Below are positions 5,841-5,915 of a stretch of 5,915 nt of DNA, in pieces. A model generated the notes under the pieces. The model was given only the letters and a program-made list of their open reading frames with translations, was not told the DNA's origin and did no database searches. The stretch's first letter is position 1. Every line of letters begins with the position of its first letter. The translations under genes were made by a program, and so were the position numbers. Source of the stretch: Gemmatimonadota bacterium (GTDB lineage Bacteria; Gemmatimonadota; Gemmatimonadetes; JACCXV01); the NCBI GenBank assembly GCA_013696835.1, contig JACCXV010000056.1, positions 1-5,915 on the forward strand, in the 5' to 3' direction.

Positions 5841-5915
5841 ATGGACCTGACCCCGATCGATCTCAAGAATCAGGAGTTCAGGCGGGTATGGCGCGGGTAC
5901 GACCCGGCCGAGGTG
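5841..5915 (+). CDS. DivIVA-domain protein, N-terminus only (3'-truncated by window edge)
   Basis: Twenty-five codons are visible, from the ATG at 5841 to the right edge, with no stop. The sequence MDLTPIDLKNQEFRR followed by GYDPAEV is the hallmark DivIVA N-terminus: a short membrane-binding segment, the DI/DL-x-N-x-F motif and the RGYD turn that leads into the first coiled coil. DivIVA-family proteins sense negative membrane curvature at poles and septa and recruit division or cell-wall partners; outside Firmicutes and Actinobacteria the exact role varies. AGGTG at 5831-5835, five nt upstream, is the likely ribosome-binding site. Position directly after yggS mirrors the ylmE...divIVA order known from Gram-positive division clusters. 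The family call is firm despite the short length; the full architecture and function cannot be seen. Confidence 0.85.
   Translation, partial: MDLTPIDLKNQEFRRVWRGYDPAEV

Noticed and set aside
1..5915. Defence island, toxin-antitoxin pair, mobile element or CRISPR array
   Set aside because: All long genes are accounted for by GWxTD, Ig-like lipoprotein, ThiE, YggS and DivIVA families. No spaced direct repeats, transposase or small paired genes were seen.

Overview
The window is about 5.9 kb of GC-rich, gene-dense bacterial DNA with five protein genes (two cut by the window edges) and one more large gene on the opposite strand. GWxTD-domain exported proteins, an Ig-like lipoprotein and a YggS to DivIVA gene pair suggest a diderm, mostly uncultured lineage such as Eisenbacteria, Gemmatimonadota, Acidobacteriota or a relative. 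This placement is inferred from gene content only and is not firm.

Layout: (1) 1-1256 (+) is the C-terminal part of a GWxTD-domain protein, open at the left edge. (2) A 143-bp gap follows, with a GC hairpin and a striking 21-bp-period tandem duplication that copies both a Shine-Dalgarno core and an ATG. (3) 1400-1843 (+) is a small lipoprotein with one bacterial Ig-like domain. (4) 1840-2529 (+) is a divergent thiamine-phosphate synthase (ThiE/TenI family) whose GTG start overlaps the lipoprotein stop as GTGA. (5) 2540-4822 (-) is a 760-residue exported protein with TPR-like repeats, a degenerate GWxTD region and C-terminal beta modules. It converges on thiE with only 10 bp between the stop codons. 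(6) 4823-5093 is a 271-bp divergent intergenic region with a 7-bp inverted repeat and a weak promoter candidate. (7) 5094-5801 (+) is a YggS/PLPBP-family PLP-binding protein. (8) 5841-5915 (+) is the first 25 codons of a DivIVA-domain protein that runs off the right edge.

How the genes relate: the two GWxTD proteins look like paralogs carrying the same beta-sandwich modules on opposite sides of the GWxTD region. The yggS-divIVA pair matches the widespread cell-division/envelope neighbourhood seen in many bacteria. The thiE gene has no other thiamine genes visible here and shows no TPP riboswitch. It appears translationally coupled to the lipoprotein, which is an odd pairing.

I see no CRISPR array, transposase, phage gene, tRNA or rRNA, and no convincing new multi-gene system. 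The most noteworthy signals are the swapped module order between the GWxTD paralogs and the duplicated translation start of the lipoprotein.
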